Made by a program: the position numbers and the translations under genes
Part shown: positions 8,055-16,705 of the stretch, piece after piece
Layout: each line of letters begins with the position of its first letter
Numbering within the stretch: the first letter of the stretch is position 1
From: Microbacterium sp. 2FI
Lineage (GTDB): Bacteria; Actinomycetota; Actinomycetes; Actinomycetales; Microbacteriaceae
DNA length: 64,000 nt
Reading direction: 5' to 3'
NCBI RefSeq assembly: GCF_005502885.1
Contig: NZ_SCMR01000017.1
Location: forward strand, 1-64,000
The notes under the pieces: generated by a model
Seen by the model: only the letters and a program-made list of their open reading frames with translations
Databases searched by the model: none
What the model was told of the DNA's origin: nothing

Positions 8055-9101
8055 ATGGCGAGATCGCTAGTGGGACTCGAGATTACGGAGGAGAGCGTGC
8101 GCGCGGTCGAAGTGTCGACAGGACGCACGCCTGCGCTTCTCGCCGCCGGAGAAGTGCCGTTGCCGCGCGATGCAGCAAGGGACTCCGAGGTGATCGATGT
8201 AGGTTCCGTTGCCCTGGCATTGCGGCAACTCTGGACATCCGCCGGCATCAAGGGCAGGAAGGTGACACTCGGCGTCGGGTCTCGGCGAATTCTCGTGCGC
8301 GAGTTCACGACGCAGGCGATGGCACCCGAACTCCTGCGCCAGGCCTTGCCCTTCCAGGTGCAGGACCTTCTGCCCGTGCCAGCCAGCCAGGCAGTGCTCG
8401 ACTTCTATCCGATAGCGCAGCAGGGCGATCAGGTTTCGGGTCTGCTGGTTGCCGCTGTGTCGGAGACCGTCGAGCAGATCATTGCCACGCTCGGAAAGGC
8501 CAAGCTCGAGGTCGACACGGTCGATCTCGTTCCGTTCGGCATGGCTCGCATCGCGCACAGGATCGCCCAGCCGGGTGAAACTGTCGCGATGATGCATCTG
8601 GGTGACCACACTTCGCATGTCGTTGTCGTGACGGACGGCGTCCCACGGTTCGTGCGCATCATCCCGGTCGACATCGCCACGACTGCCGCTCGGCGTGAGG
8701 AGAACGCCTATCCGGCGGGACCCGAATCCGAGTTCGAGGCAGTTCTCGAGCCGGCGGGAATCGGCGGCATCACTCCGCGCACGACCAGCACCCGCGCGTC
8801 CATTCGTTCGTCCGGCGCATCTGCGGTATCGGCGGTCAATGACCTCGTCGCGCGCTTGCGCAGCACGGTTGCCTTCTTCAGCGGGCGCGAGGGCTCCTCG
8901 CCAATCAGTGAAGTCATCGTGAGTGGCGCAGGCTACGCGGCGCCTGGAGTCGCAGATGCGCTTGCTCGAGCGTTCGATGTGCCTGTGAGACCGCTTCGAC
9001 TCGACCAGATCGCGTCCGTTGGTCGACGTGAACTACCGGAGGAGCTCGCACTCAACTGTGTCGCCACGGTCGGCGTTCTTCTTGGGGAGGCAGGTCGATG
9101 A
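8055..9101 (+). CDS. pilM: Type IV pilus assembly ATPase-fold protein PilM
   Basis: 348 residues with the actin/FtsA-like fold of PilM: MARSLVGLEITEESVRAVEV is the first nucleotide-binding strand pair, and KVTLGVGSRRILVREF and QALPFQVQDLLPVP are family signatures. PilM sits on the cytoplasmic face and binds the N-terminal tail of PilN to link motor and platform. The ATG at 8055 is preceded by AGAGGTGA at good distance, so I reject the longer start at 8031. The stop overlaps the pilN start (ATGA). The variable loop near residues 215-265 is low in complexity. Confidence 0.88.
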   Translation: MARSLVGLEITEESVRAVEVSTGRTPALLAAGEVPLPRDAARDSEVIDVGSVALALRQLWTSAGIKGRKVTLGVGSRRILVREFTTQAMAPELLRQALPFQVQDLLPVPASQAVLDFYPIAQQGDQVSGLLVAAVSETVEQIIATLGKAKLEVDTVDLVPFGMARIAHRIAQPGETVAMMHLGDHTSHVVVVTDGVPRFVRIIPVDIATTAARREENAYPAGPESEFEAVLEPAGIGGITPRTTSTRASIRSSGASAVSAVNDLVARLRSTVAFFSGREGSSPISEVIVSGAGYAAPGVADALARAFDVPVRPLRLDQIASVGRRELPEELALNCVATVGVLLGEAGR

Positions 9102-9754
9102 CCAACGCACCAGCGCTAATCGCACGCCCGGGTATTCCGCGTGTCAATCTCATTCCACGGTCGGAGATCGAGAAGCGCGAGCGCGCAGCGCTCACTCGCG
9201 GCTGGATGTGGGGAGTTCTCGCAACCATCGTCGTGGCATTTCTCGTGATCGCCGCCGCTTTCGTTCTCAATTGGCTCGCCGACCAACGGCTCGCTGAGTC
9301 ACAGGCTCGCACGAATGCACTCCTCACCGAACTCGCCAGCCTCTCGGATGTGAGCGCCGCTCTCGCGACGGAGAGCGCCCTCACCGACTTCCGGGCAGAT
9401 GCGCTCGGCAACGATCTTGCGTGGGCACCTGTGATCGCCCAATTGGCAGGAGCCCTCCCTGAAGAAGTGGCCATCTCTGGGTTCGCGTTCGTGACCGGTG
9501 GCACACCACAGACGGCCGACGTGACGACCGAAGTCGGACTCGATGGCACATTGACTCTCACCAGTCCCAATGCAATCGACATCGCCGCGACGATTCGCAG
9601 CATCCGTTCCCTGGAGAGTGTGGCCGATGCGGACGGTCGACTCGTCACCTCGAGTCAACGGACTGTGGGACAGTTCACGTACGAGCTGTCCGTGACTTTT
9701 GATCAGTCGATCTACTCCGGCGAGTACGCCGAAGCGGAAGAAGGGGACGAGTGA
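9098..9754 (+). CDS. pilN: Type IV pilus inner-membrane protein PilN
   Basis: 218 residues. The cytoplasmic tail contains PRVNLIPRSEIEKRE, the conserved (V)NLLP-type segment that docks in PilM, followed by one membrane helix (about 37-60) and an extracytoplasmic domain with a coiled coil and ferredoxin-like fold. It pairs with PilO to form the alignment complex. It overlaps pilM and pilO by a few bases, as expected for a coupled pilMNO module. Confidence 0.88.
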   Translation: MTNAPALIARPGIPRVNLIPRSEIEKRERAALTRGWMWGVLATIVVAFLVIAAAFVLNWLADQRLAESQARTNALLTELASLSDVSAALATESALTDFRADALGNDLAWAPVIAQLAGALPEEVAISGFAFVTGGTPQTADVTTEVGLDGTLTLTSPNAIDIAATIRSIRSLESVADADGRLVTSSQRTVGQFTYELSVTFDQSIYSGEYAEAEEGDE

Positions 9755-10401
9755 TGCCCAAGCAGTTGATCAACATCATCGGCATCGTCGTGTGCGTGGG
9801 GGTTATCGCGCTTGCCGTCAGCCTCGTCGCGTTGCCTACCTTCTTCCAGTCGTTGAGTACGACCGAGGCGGCGCAGCAGGTAGACCAGACGAACGCCATC
9901 TACCAGGCGCGGGTCGACGATCTGCGGGCCGAGGCGGAGCGTATGGACGAGATCGAGGCATCGGTAGCCGCGTTGCGAGCCGAGATTCCCGCAACGAACA
10001 AGCTCGATGACGTATTCGAATTGGTCGCAAAGGCGGCCACCGCGGCAAGCGTCGACGTCCAGTCCATCACGGCAGGGGCGACGGCTGCCTTCGTCGAGCG
10101 CGTTGCCGCGTCGCCCGTGGGGGAGGCCCCGGCACCGCCCGCCGAGGAGGCAGCCGCAGACGGCGCCGACACGAACGACGCGGGTTCCAGCGCCGAAACA
10201 ACAACACCTCGCGACGGTCGCGAGCAGGTTGATTTCACGATTGCGGTGAACGCCGAGGAGCTATCGGAGGTCGTCGCCTTCCTCGACCAGCTGCGCACGG
10301 GCCCCCGGCTCCTCGGCAACGTCGAGTCGGAGGTCACGCCGACTGGTACTGGCTTCGCCGTCTCGGTATCGGCCCTGACTTTCGTCCTCCCGGAGAGCTG
10401 A
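9754..10401 (+). CDS. pilO: Type IV pilus inner-membrane protein PilO
   Basis: 215 residues: one N-terminal membrane helix (about 6-28), a coiled coil, then a domain interrupted by a disordered Ala/Pro/Glu/Asp-rich insert (about residues 120-150), and a C-terminal strand region. Position and topology identify it as PilO, which heterodimerises with PilN. The ATG at 9754 overlaps the pilN stop (TGATG); a GTG one codon earlier is also possible. The acidic insert is not typical of proteobacterial PilO. Confidence 0.8.
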   Translation: MPKQLINIIGIVVCVGVIALAVSLVALPTFFQSLSTTEAAQQVDQTNAIYQARVDDLRAEAERMDEIEASVAALRAEIPATNKLDDVFELVAKAATAASVDVQSITAGATAAFVERVAASPVGEAPAPPAEEAAADGADTNDAGSSAETTTPRDGREQVDFTIAVNAEELSEVVAFLDQLRTGPRLLGNVESEVTPTGTGFAVSVSALTFVLPES

Positions 10402-10404
10402 GAG

Positions 10405-11538
10405 ATGTCTACCGCACTAGATGCCATGCTTTCCACGGCTGCCAGCAGCCGTGCTTCTGACCTCCACCTCACGGGCGACGCGGTGCCGCTCATGCGTGTC
10501 GACGGTGACTTGGTGCCCGTGCCTGGCTACGACACGCCCATTGCTGCGTCGTGGATCGAGGCAGCCTCCTATGAGCTCATGTCACCTGGCCACCGCACCG
10601 AGTTCGAGGAGCGACAAGAGGTCGACCTGGCCCTCGCCGCGGACGGGATCGGGCGATTCCGGGTCAACGTTTATCGGCAGCTCGGCACGATCGCGGTCGC
10701 GCTGCGCTTCATCCCAGATCGTGTGTACACACTTGAAGAGCTCGGGGCCCCACCGATTGCGCGCGACCTCGCCCTCAAGCCCCGAGGTCTGGTTCTGCTC
10801 ACCGGGCCCACAGGGTCTGGCAAGTCCACGACACTCACGGCGATGGTCGACATCATCAACAACACTGTGCCGGCGCACGTAATCACCATTGAAGACCCGA
10901 TCGAGTTCCACCACACCAGCAAGCGGGCTCTCATTCATCAGCGCGAGGTCGGCTCGGACACTGCCTCGTTCCGTGAAGCCCTGCGGCGAGTGCTCCGCCA
11001 GGATCCCGATGTCATTCTCGTTGGCGAGCTCCGAGATCCAGAGTCGATTCAAACTGCGCTGTCTGCGGCCGAGACAGGTCACCTGGTGCTTTCGACCCTG
11101 CACACGCAGGGTGCCGCGAAGAGCATCAACCGCATCATCGATGTGTTCCCCCACGACCAGCAGCACCAGATCCGCTCCCAACTCGGCGACACGCTGCAGG
11201 GTGTCATCAGTCAGACGCTGATGCCGCTATCCCAGACCGACGGACGAACAATCGCAACCGAGGTGCTCATCAGCACCCCAGCCGTCGCGAACCTCATCCG
11301 TGAGGGTCAGGTCGCTCAGCTTTACTCTGCGATGCAGGCCGGCGCTGGAGTAGGCATGCACACCCTCGATCAGGACCTCAAGCGCCTCGTCGCCGAAGGA
11401 ACGATCTCCATGAATGTGGCCAAGACGTACGCCGTCGACCCCGCGACCCTCGACGACGTCTACGTCCGGCCGCGCGACCTTGATGCGGAATCCTGGGCCC
11501 ACCATTCCGGCGAATGGCATCAGGAAGCGGGGGTCTGA
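10405..11538 (+). CDS. pilT: Pilus retraction ATPase PilT
   Basis: 377 residues, the usual PilT size. Walker A is GPTGSGKST (residues 134-142), the Asp box follows at ITIEDPIEF, Walker B is VILVGELRD and the His box GHLVLSTLHT. SRASDLHLT opens the N-terminal PAS-like domain. The hexameric motor drives pilin removal and retraction, acting at the membrane under PilC. It lacks the MshEN domain and tetracysteine seen in PilB of this locus, which separates the two motors. GGAGAG precedes the ATG. Confidence 0.92.
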   Translation: MSTALDAMLSTAASSRASDLHLTGDAVPLMRVDGDLVPVPGYDTPIAASWIEAASYELMSPGHRTEFEERQEVDLALAADGIGRFRVNVYRQLGTIAVALRFIPDRVYTLEELGAPPIARDLALKPRGLVLLTGPTGSGKSTTLTAMVDIINNTVPAHVITIEDPIEFHHTSKRALIHQREVGSDTASFREALRRVLRQDPDVILVGELRDPESIQTALSAAETGHLVLSTLHTQGAAKSINRIIDVFPHDQQHQIRSQLGDTLQGVISQTLMPLSQTDGRTIATEVLISTPAVANLIREGQVAQLYSAMQAGAGVGMHTLDQDLKRLVAEGTISMNVAKTYAVDPATLDDVYVRPRDLDAESWAHHSGEWHQEAGV

Positions 11539-11539
11539 A

Positions 11540-12775
11540 ATGGCCGTGATCCAGGAGTTCACGTATCGCGCTGTCGACCCGCGCGGGGGAGCAGTCGTGA
11601 AGGGGACGCTCGAGGCGTCGAGCGAGGCCGCTGTCACCGGAAAGCTCCGTGCGCAGGGGCTCACGCCCCTCGCTGTCACCCCGGTGTCGAAGACCGGTCT
11701 CAATGCGGAGATCAAGATCCCCGGCCTCACAAAGCATGTGTCCGCCAGGACGCTGGCCGTCTTTGCAAAGCAGATGTCGGGGCTCATCAATGCGGGACTG
11801 CCGTTGATGCGTACGCTCTCGATCCTCATCGAGCAGACCGAGGACAAGAAGCTGCAACCCGCGCTTATCTCCGTGCAGGCCGATGTCGAATCCGGGTCGT
11901 CCTTCTCGGCCGCGCTCTCGAGGCACCCCGACATCTTCCCGCCGCTCATGCTCAGCATCGTTCGGGTCGGTGAGACGGGTGGATTCCTCGGGCCAGCGCT
12001 CGATTCTCTGGCGACGAACTATCGCAAGGAAGCGGAACTGCAGAACAAGATCCGCGCCGCGACGACGTATCCCACGATCGTCCTGATCATTGCGCTGCTC
12101 GGTGTTCTCGCAATGGTGACGTTCATCGTGCCCGTATTCGAGGACATGTTCTCGAGCCTCGGGTCGGAGCTCCCGATACCGACTCAGATCCTCGTCGTGT
12201 TGTCGAACAACATGTGGTGGTTCCTCCCGACGCTCGGGCTGGCGATTCTCATTGGCTGGATCTGGTGGACCCGCAATCGGCATACCGAGCGTGTTCGCAA
12301 GGTCGTCGACCCGATCAAGCTGAAGATGCCCATCTTCGGGCCGCTCAACACAAAGTTGGCGGTTGCGCGCTTCAGCCGCAATCTGTCGATGATGCTGGGC
12401 GCCGGCGTGCCCATCATCCAAGCTCTTGGCATCGTCGGTCAGGCGTCGAACAACTGGAAGGTCGAGCAGGCTGTGCTTGACGTCCAGGAGTCGATCCGTC
12501 AGGGAAAGTCGTTCGCGGTGCCGCTCGAGAAGGCCCAGGTCTTCCCGCTCATGGTGCCCCAGATGGTGTCTGTCGGTGAAGAGTCAGGCACGCTGGTCGA
12601 GATGCTCGCGAGCATTGCCGACTTCTACGAAGACGAAGTCGAGACGGCAACGTCGCAGCTCTCCGCCACAATCGAACCCGTACTCATCGTCGGGCTCGGC
12701 ATCGTTATCGGTGGAATGGTGATCTCGCTGTACCTGCCGATCTTCTCTCTCTACGGGGAGATCAGCAACCAATAG
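11540..12775 (+). CDS. pilC: Type IV pilus platform protein PilC
   Basis: 411 residues with two T2SSF domains, each followed by membrane helices (about 175-200, 220-245 and 380-405). Signatures include ARTLAVFAKQMSGLINAGLP and, in the second copy, VARFSRNLSMMLGAGVPIIQ, plus VGEESGTL. PilC is the rotating or adaptor platform between the PilB/PilT motors and the pilus base. The ATG at 11540 starts one base after the pilT stop, and the N-terminus FTYRAVDPRGGAVVKGTLEA is the conserved family start, so the longer frame is rejected. Last gene of the plus-strand operon. Confidence 0.92.
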   Translation: MAVIQEFTYRAVDPRGGAVVKGTLEASSEAAVTGKLRAQGLTPLAVTPVSKTGLNAEIKIPGLTKHVSARTLAVFAKQMSGLINAGLPLMRTLSILIEQTEDKKLQPALISVQADVESGSSFSAALSRHPDIFPPLMLSIVRVGETGGFLGPALDSLATNYRKEAELQNKIRAATTYPTIVLIIALLGVLAMVTFIVPVFEDMFSSLGSELPIPTQILVVLSNNMWWFLPTLGLAILIGWIWWTRNRHTERVRKVVDPIKLKMPIFGPLNTKLAVARFSRNLSMMLGAGVPIIQALGIVGQASNNWKVEQAVLDVQESIRQGKSFAVPLEKAQVFPLMVPQMVSVGEESGTLVEMLASIADFYEDEVETATSQLSATIEPVLIVGLGIVIGGMVISLYLPIFSLYGEISNQ

Positions 12776-12827
12776 CAGGTCTCAGGCTCGTGCTGCATCC
12801 CCGCCCATCGGGTGCGCGGTACCGAGG

Positions 12828-12864
12828 CACCGCCCCGGGTGAGGCCACGGCCCCCGGGGCGGTG
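12828..12864. terminator. GC-rich hairpin between convergent pilC and pilB
   Basis: CACCGCCCCGGG and its exact complement enclose a 13-nt loop. It lies between two operons that run towards each other and could stop both; no T-tract is seen. Confidence 0.5.
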
Positions 12865-12918
12865 GCACTTCCTGAGTCCGTGTTTCGCTCGCTCAGCGAC
12901 TTGAGAGTCGGCCAAGCA

Positions 12919-14592
12919 TCAAAGGGAGACGCGAAGTACTTCCTCGATGGTCGTCAGACCCTGAGCGACCTTGCTCCAGCCATCGTCGCGAAGCGTGACC
13001 ATTCCCTGCTCGATCGCGACCAGGCGCATCTCGGATCCTGTCGCTCGTGTAACCACCAACTGTTCGAGTTCGTCCGTCATGGTCATCACTTCGTGCAGAC
13101 CGATCCGACCGCGGTAGCCCGTCCCTGAACACGCCTGGCACCCAGCGGCTCGGTACAGCTGCGGCGCATCATATGGATCGTGCGGGAACCCGAGTGCTGT
13201 CAGAACCTCGCTTGTCTCGGTGTAGGGCGAACGACAGCGCAGGCACAACCTGCGGGCGAGGCGCTGAGCGACGACAGCGGAGAGGGCCGTTGCCACAAGG
13301 AAAGGCTCGGAGCCGATCTCCGTGAGGCGGGTGAGTGCCGAGGGGGCGTCGTTCGTGTGCAGGGTCGACAACACGAGGTGGCCCGTGAGAGCAGCTTCGA
13401 TCGAGATCACTGCCGTCTCTTTGTCGCGAATCTCACCGACGAGCACAACGTCGGGGTCGCTGCGAAGGATTGATCGCAGTGCCGATGCGAAGGTCAATCC
13501 GGCGCGGTTGTTCACCTGCACCTGATTCACGCCGGCGATGCGATACTCAACCGGGTCTTCGACCGTGATCACGTTGATGCGCGGGTTGGCGACGGTTCGG
13601 AGCGCCGTATACAGCGTCGTCGACTTTCCCGACCCGGTCGGACCGGTGGCGAGGATCATGCCGTGCGGACGTGAGATCGCATCGCGGAAGCGCTGATCGT
13701 TGATCGACGAGAAACGCAGGTCGCTCATCGCCATCGCCTGGCCGGAGTTGTCGAGGATTCGCATGACGATCTTCTCGCCCCACACGGTCGGCAGAGTCGC
13801 GACACGAAGGTCGATCGCGCGACCCTCGTGTTCAACAGAGAGGCGGCCATCCTGGGGCTTGCGCTTCTCGGCGATGTCGATGGACGACATGATCTTGAGG
13901 CGCGAGATAACGCCGTCCTGGATCGAACGATCTGCTCGCTGCATCTCGTGTAGCACACCGTCGATGCGGAACCGTACGGTCAGCTGCTTTTCACCGGGCT
14001 CGACGTGGATGTCACTGGCTCGGTCGTTAATGGCCTGCGTAATCAGCAGGTTGACGAATCGGACGACGGGCGCATCGGCATCGCCCTCCTCCAATGTCTC
14101 CGTGAAGGTGACGCCGGACGTCGTCGTCCCTGCGGACTCGCCAATCTGCTCCGACAGGTCGCTCAGCTCTTCGTCAGAGCGCAGATAGCGTTCGAAGGCG
14201 TTGCGCAGCGCATCGCCGGCGACCACGACGGCCTCGACCTGGAGGTCGGTGACGCTCGTGATGTCGTCGATCGCGATGATGTCGGTGGGGTCGAGCATGC
14301 CGACGGTCACCTTGGATCGAGTGCGACTCAGCGGGAGCATCTGGTACTTGCGGCAGAGCGCTCCCGGTACAAGCGAGAGCACATCGGGAGAGATCTCGAT
14401 TTCGCTCATGTCGTAGAAACGGTGACCGGTATGCAAGGCAACGGCCTCGGCGACCTGCGCCTCGGTCACCAGGCTGGTGCTCACGAGCAGCTGCTGCAGC
14501 TCGGGCCCCTCACCGACCTGCGCCATGGCGGCTGACATGTCTGCGGCACGCACGGCTCCAGTGAGCACGAGCGTCTGCGCGAGTCCTCTCAC
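12919..14592 (-). CDS. pilB: Pilus extension ATPase PilB
   Basis: 557 residues. An N-terminal MshEN-type domain (about 1-150) precedes the GspE core: Walker A GPTGSGKST near residue 316, Asp box VEDPVEYRI, Walker B VVLVGEIRD, His box GHLVLSTLHT, and a C-terminal zinc tetracysteine (CLRC and CQAC). It powers pilin addition during extension. The GTG at 14590-14592 has AAGGGGA upstream and fits the family start; the longer frame runs into the divergent gene. It faces pilC on the opposite strand, apart from the rest of the locus, so it has its own promoter and could be regulated separately. Confidence 0.92.
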   Translation of the reverse strand: MRGLAQTLVLTGAVRAADMSAAMAQVGEGPELQQLLVSTSLVTEAQVAEAVALHTGHRFYDMSEIEISPDVLSLVPGALCRKYQMLPLSRTRSKVTVGMLDPTDIIAIDDITSVTDLQVEAVVVAGDALRNAFERYLRSDEELSDLSEQIGESAGTTTSGVTFTETLEEGDADAPVVRFVNLLITQAINDRASDIHVEPGEKQLTVRFRIDGVLHEMQRADRSIQDGVISRLKIMSSIDIAEKRKPQDGRLSVEHEGRAIDLRVATLPTVWGEKIVMRILDNSGQAMAMSDLRFSSINDQRFRDAISRPHGMILATGPTGSGKSTTLYTALRTVANPRINVITVEDPVEYRIAGVNQVQVNNRAGLTFASALRSILRSDPDVVLVGEIRDKETAVISIEAALTGHLVLSTLHTNDAPSALTRLTEIGSEPFLVATALSAVVAQRLARRLCLRCRSPYTETSEVLTALGFPHDPYDAPQLYRAAGCQACSGTGYRGRIGLHEVMTMTDELEQLVVTRATGSEMRLVAIEQGMVTLRDDGWSKVAQGLTTIEEVLRVSL

Positions 14593-14727
14593 GATGATTC
14601 CCCTTATCCCCAGGTGCCATCCTACGGCGCCCCTGTCTGCACGGCGGCAATCCGCTCGACCTTCACAGCGGGCCGTGATGTCTCTAGGTTCGGTGCTGTG
14701 AGTGGCCACCCGAGCGAGAGGAACCAC

Positions 14728-15558
14728 ATGCTGACGCAGATCGCGGAGGGCGTGCTGGTCCATCAGAGCGAACTCCTCCGCAACAACACCGTCGTCGTGC
14801 AGGGCGCTGCCGGCGTGCTGGTCGTCGATGCCGGAATCACCGGCGCCGAGATGGCCTGTCTCGCGAACGACCTGCGCGAGCGGGGCCTGTCTGTGGTGGC
14901 AGGATTCTCGACGCATCCCGACTGGGACCACGTGCTGTGGCATCCCGACCTCGGCGACGCACCCCGCTACGGCACAGCGCCCTGTGCGGCTCAGATGCGT
15001 GAGCTGCGGTCGACAGCCGACTGGCAGCGCCGCGTGACCGAAGGGCTGCCTCCCGAGATCACTGACGACGTCCCGCTCGAACCGTTCGGACTCATCACCG
15101 CACTGCCTGCGGGAGCCACGCAGATCCCGTGGGACGGTCCTCTCGCGCGCATCGTCGAGCATCCGGCGCACTCACCCGGCCATGCGGCCCTGCTGATCGA
15201 GGAGAGCAGAGTTCTCGTGGCCGGCGACATGCTCTCGGACGTCTTCGTGCCGATGCTCGACGACTTCACCGACACCAACGACCCCATCGAGGAGTACCTC
15301 GTCGGGCTGCGGGTGCTCGAAACGGTGATGGGTGACGTCGACGTCGTCATCCCGGGCCACGGGTCAGTCGCCATCGCAGGTCAGGGCCTCGCACGGATCG
15401 CGTTGGATCGCGCCTACCTTCGCGCCCTGCGTGACGGCCGCGAGCCGGGCGACCCGCGCATCGGCTCGTCGGCCGAGCCGGGCTGGGAATGGGTGAGCGA
15501 CATCCACGCGGGGCAGGCGCAGAGCGTTGCCGCGAGATCGCGTTCACACATGGCATAG
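14728..15558 (+). CDS. Metallo-beta-lactamase fold hydrolase
   Basis: 276 residues. The metal-binding motif HPDWDH (in STHPDWDHVLWH) matches HxxxDH of the superfamily, with further ligands at HSPGH, in AGDMLSD and at PGHGS. It should be a binuclear metallo-hydrolase; the substrate cannot be told from sequence. The ATG at 14728 has AGAGGA 5 nt upstream. It is divergent from pilB across 135 nt, so the two may share a control region, but no link to pili is evident. Confidence 0.82.
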   Translation: MLTQIAEGVLVHQSELLRNNTVVVQGAAGVLVVDAGITGAEMACLANDLRERGLSVVAGFSTHPDWDHVLWHPDLGDAPRYGTAPCAAQMRELRSTADWQRRVTEGLPPEITDDVPLEPFGLITALPAGATQIPWDGPLARIVEHPAHSPGHAALLIEESRVLVAGDMLSDVFVPMLDDFTDTNDPIEEYLVGLRVLETVMGDVDVVIPGHGSVAIAGQGLARIALDRAYLRALRDGREPGDPRIGSSAEPGWEWVSDIHAGQAQSVAARSRSHMA

Positions 15559-15603
15559 CGCGCCGCCCTTGTCGAGCCCGGACGCGCCGCCGCCGGCCCT
15601 CGA

Positions 15604-15609
15604 TAGGGT
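15604..15609 (+). promoter_or_regulatory. -10 box TAGGGT of a leaderless promoter
   Basis: TAGGGT lies 7 nt before the ATG at 15617 and no Shine-Dalgarno is present. Confidence 0.55.
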
Positions 15610-15616
15610 CGTCACC

Positions 15617-16609
15617 ATGGCTGACCTGATCGCACGCGTCACCGCCTGGGCGCTCTCCCTCAAGCCGGTGCGCGTCTGGTTCCACTACCTCGAGCGGCGC
15701 GGGTTCATGCTCGCCGACAGCATCACCTACCGCACCCTCTTCTCGGCGTTCGCGGCGGTGCTGCTCGGGTTCTCGTTCGCGGCCCTCTGGCTCGCCGACA
15801 ACCCGGCCGCGTGGGAGGCGCTCGTCTCCACGGTCGACGCCGCGATCCCCGGACTCATCGGCGAAGGCGGCGTGATCGAGCTATCGGCCATCCAGGCGCC
15901 CGCAGGCCTCACGATCACCGGCATCCTGGCCCTCGGCGGTCTCATCGGCGCGTCGATCGGCGCGATCGGGTCGCTGCGCGCCGCGCTGCGCACCCTCGCC
16001 GACGAGATCCACGACGACGTCTTCTGGATCTGGGTGATCGCGCGCAACCTGCTGCTCGCCCTCGCGATCGGCGGCGGCTTCGTGCTGTCTGCGGCGGCCT
16101 CGTTCGTCGGCGCCGAGGTCATCAGCGGCTTGGGCGACTGGGTCGGCGGATCCGGAGTCGTCGGCGACATCGCGACGCAGGCCGTCGGCATCCTGGCCAT
16201 CTTCGCCCTCGACGCCGGAGTCATCGCGCTCGCGTTCGTGTCGCTCTCGGGTGTCAAGGCCCGCCCGCGCACCCTGTGGGCCGGTGCGCTGCTCGGAGCG
16301 GTGGGCCTCACGGTGCTGCAGCAGCTGTCGGGGCTGTTCGTGCGCGGCGCCAGCGTCAACCCGCTGTTCGCGACGTTCGCGGCGCTCATCGCGTTGCTCA
16401 TCTGGTTCAACCTGTCGGCGCAGGTGGTCCTCATCGCCTCGACCTGGATCATCGTTGGCGTCGCCGAGCAGCACGACCGCGTGCGCGAGCGCTACGGCAC
16501 CCCCACGTTCGAAGCGCGGCGCGTCAAGCGCGCCGAAGACGCCCTCCGTGTCGCGAAGGAAGAGCTCGAGCTCGCTCAGGATGCTGCCGCGAAGGCCCGC
16601 GCGACGTGA
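15617..16609 (+). CDS. YihY/BrkB-family inner membrane protein
   Basis: 330 residues with six predicted membrane segments between about 40 and 285, then a charged C-terminal helix rich in Glu, Lys and Ala. DSITYRTLFSAFAAVLLGF and the late LIALLIWFNLSAQVVLIAS correspond to the conserved first and last blocks of YihY/BrkB proteins. The old name ribonuclease BN for this family is a mis-assignment; the true role is unknown. The ATG at 15617 follows a leaderless-type promoter. Its stop overlaps the GTG of a mini-ORF that copies the start of nnrE. Confidence 0.85.
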   Translation: MADLIARVTAWALSLKPVRVWFHYLERRGFMLADSITYRTLFSAFAAVLLGFSFAALWLADNPAAWEALVSTVDAAIPGLIGEGGVIELSAIQAPAGLTITGILALGGLIGASIGAIGSLRAALRTLADEIHDDVFWIWVIARNLLLALAIGGGFVLSAAASFVGAEVISGLGDWVGGSGVVGDIATQAVGILAIFALDAGVIALAFVSLSGVKARPRTLWAGALLGAVGLTVLQQLSGLFVRGASVNPLFATFAALIALLIWFNLSAQVVLIASTWIIVGVAEQHDRVRERYGTPTFEARRVKRAEDALRVAKEELELAQDAAAKARAT

Positions 16610-16659
16610 CCGGCGTCTGGGTGCCGGCGTTCACGGCGGCGCAGGTGGGGTCGACGTGA
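16606..16659 (+). CDS. 17-residue decoy mini-ORF made by duplication of the nnrE start
   Basis: Reading from the GTG at 16606 gives VTGVWVPAFTAAQV plus three residues, then a stop at 16657-16659. Its first 14 residues are identical to the start of nnrE. The GTG overlaps the stop of the BrkB-like gene, and its own stop overlaps the nnrE GTG, so ribosomes could re-initiate through it. It arises from a 50-bp tandem duplication. Whether it is translated is unknown. Confidence 0.4.
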   Translation: MTGVWVPAFTAAQVGST

Positions 16660-16705
16660 CCGGTGTGTGGGTGCCGGCGTTCACCGCGGCGCAGGTGCGC
16701 GGCGA
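16606..16705 (+). repeat. 50-bp tandem duplication over the nnrE start
   Basis: Two copies begin at 16606 and 16656. The first 42 positions differ at only three sites, and the last eight diverge. Because 50 is not a multiple of three, the copies lie in different reading frames. Confidence 0.85.

Noticed and set aside
4138-14592. Outer-membrane secretin (PilQ) or pilus lipoprotein
   Set aside because: None was found, and none is expected in a cell with one membrane; its absence is not taken as a defect.
4138-14592. General secretion (type II) system instead of pilus
   Set aside because: PilM, PilN, PilO and PilT together are typical of pilus systems; there is no GspC/D/S set.
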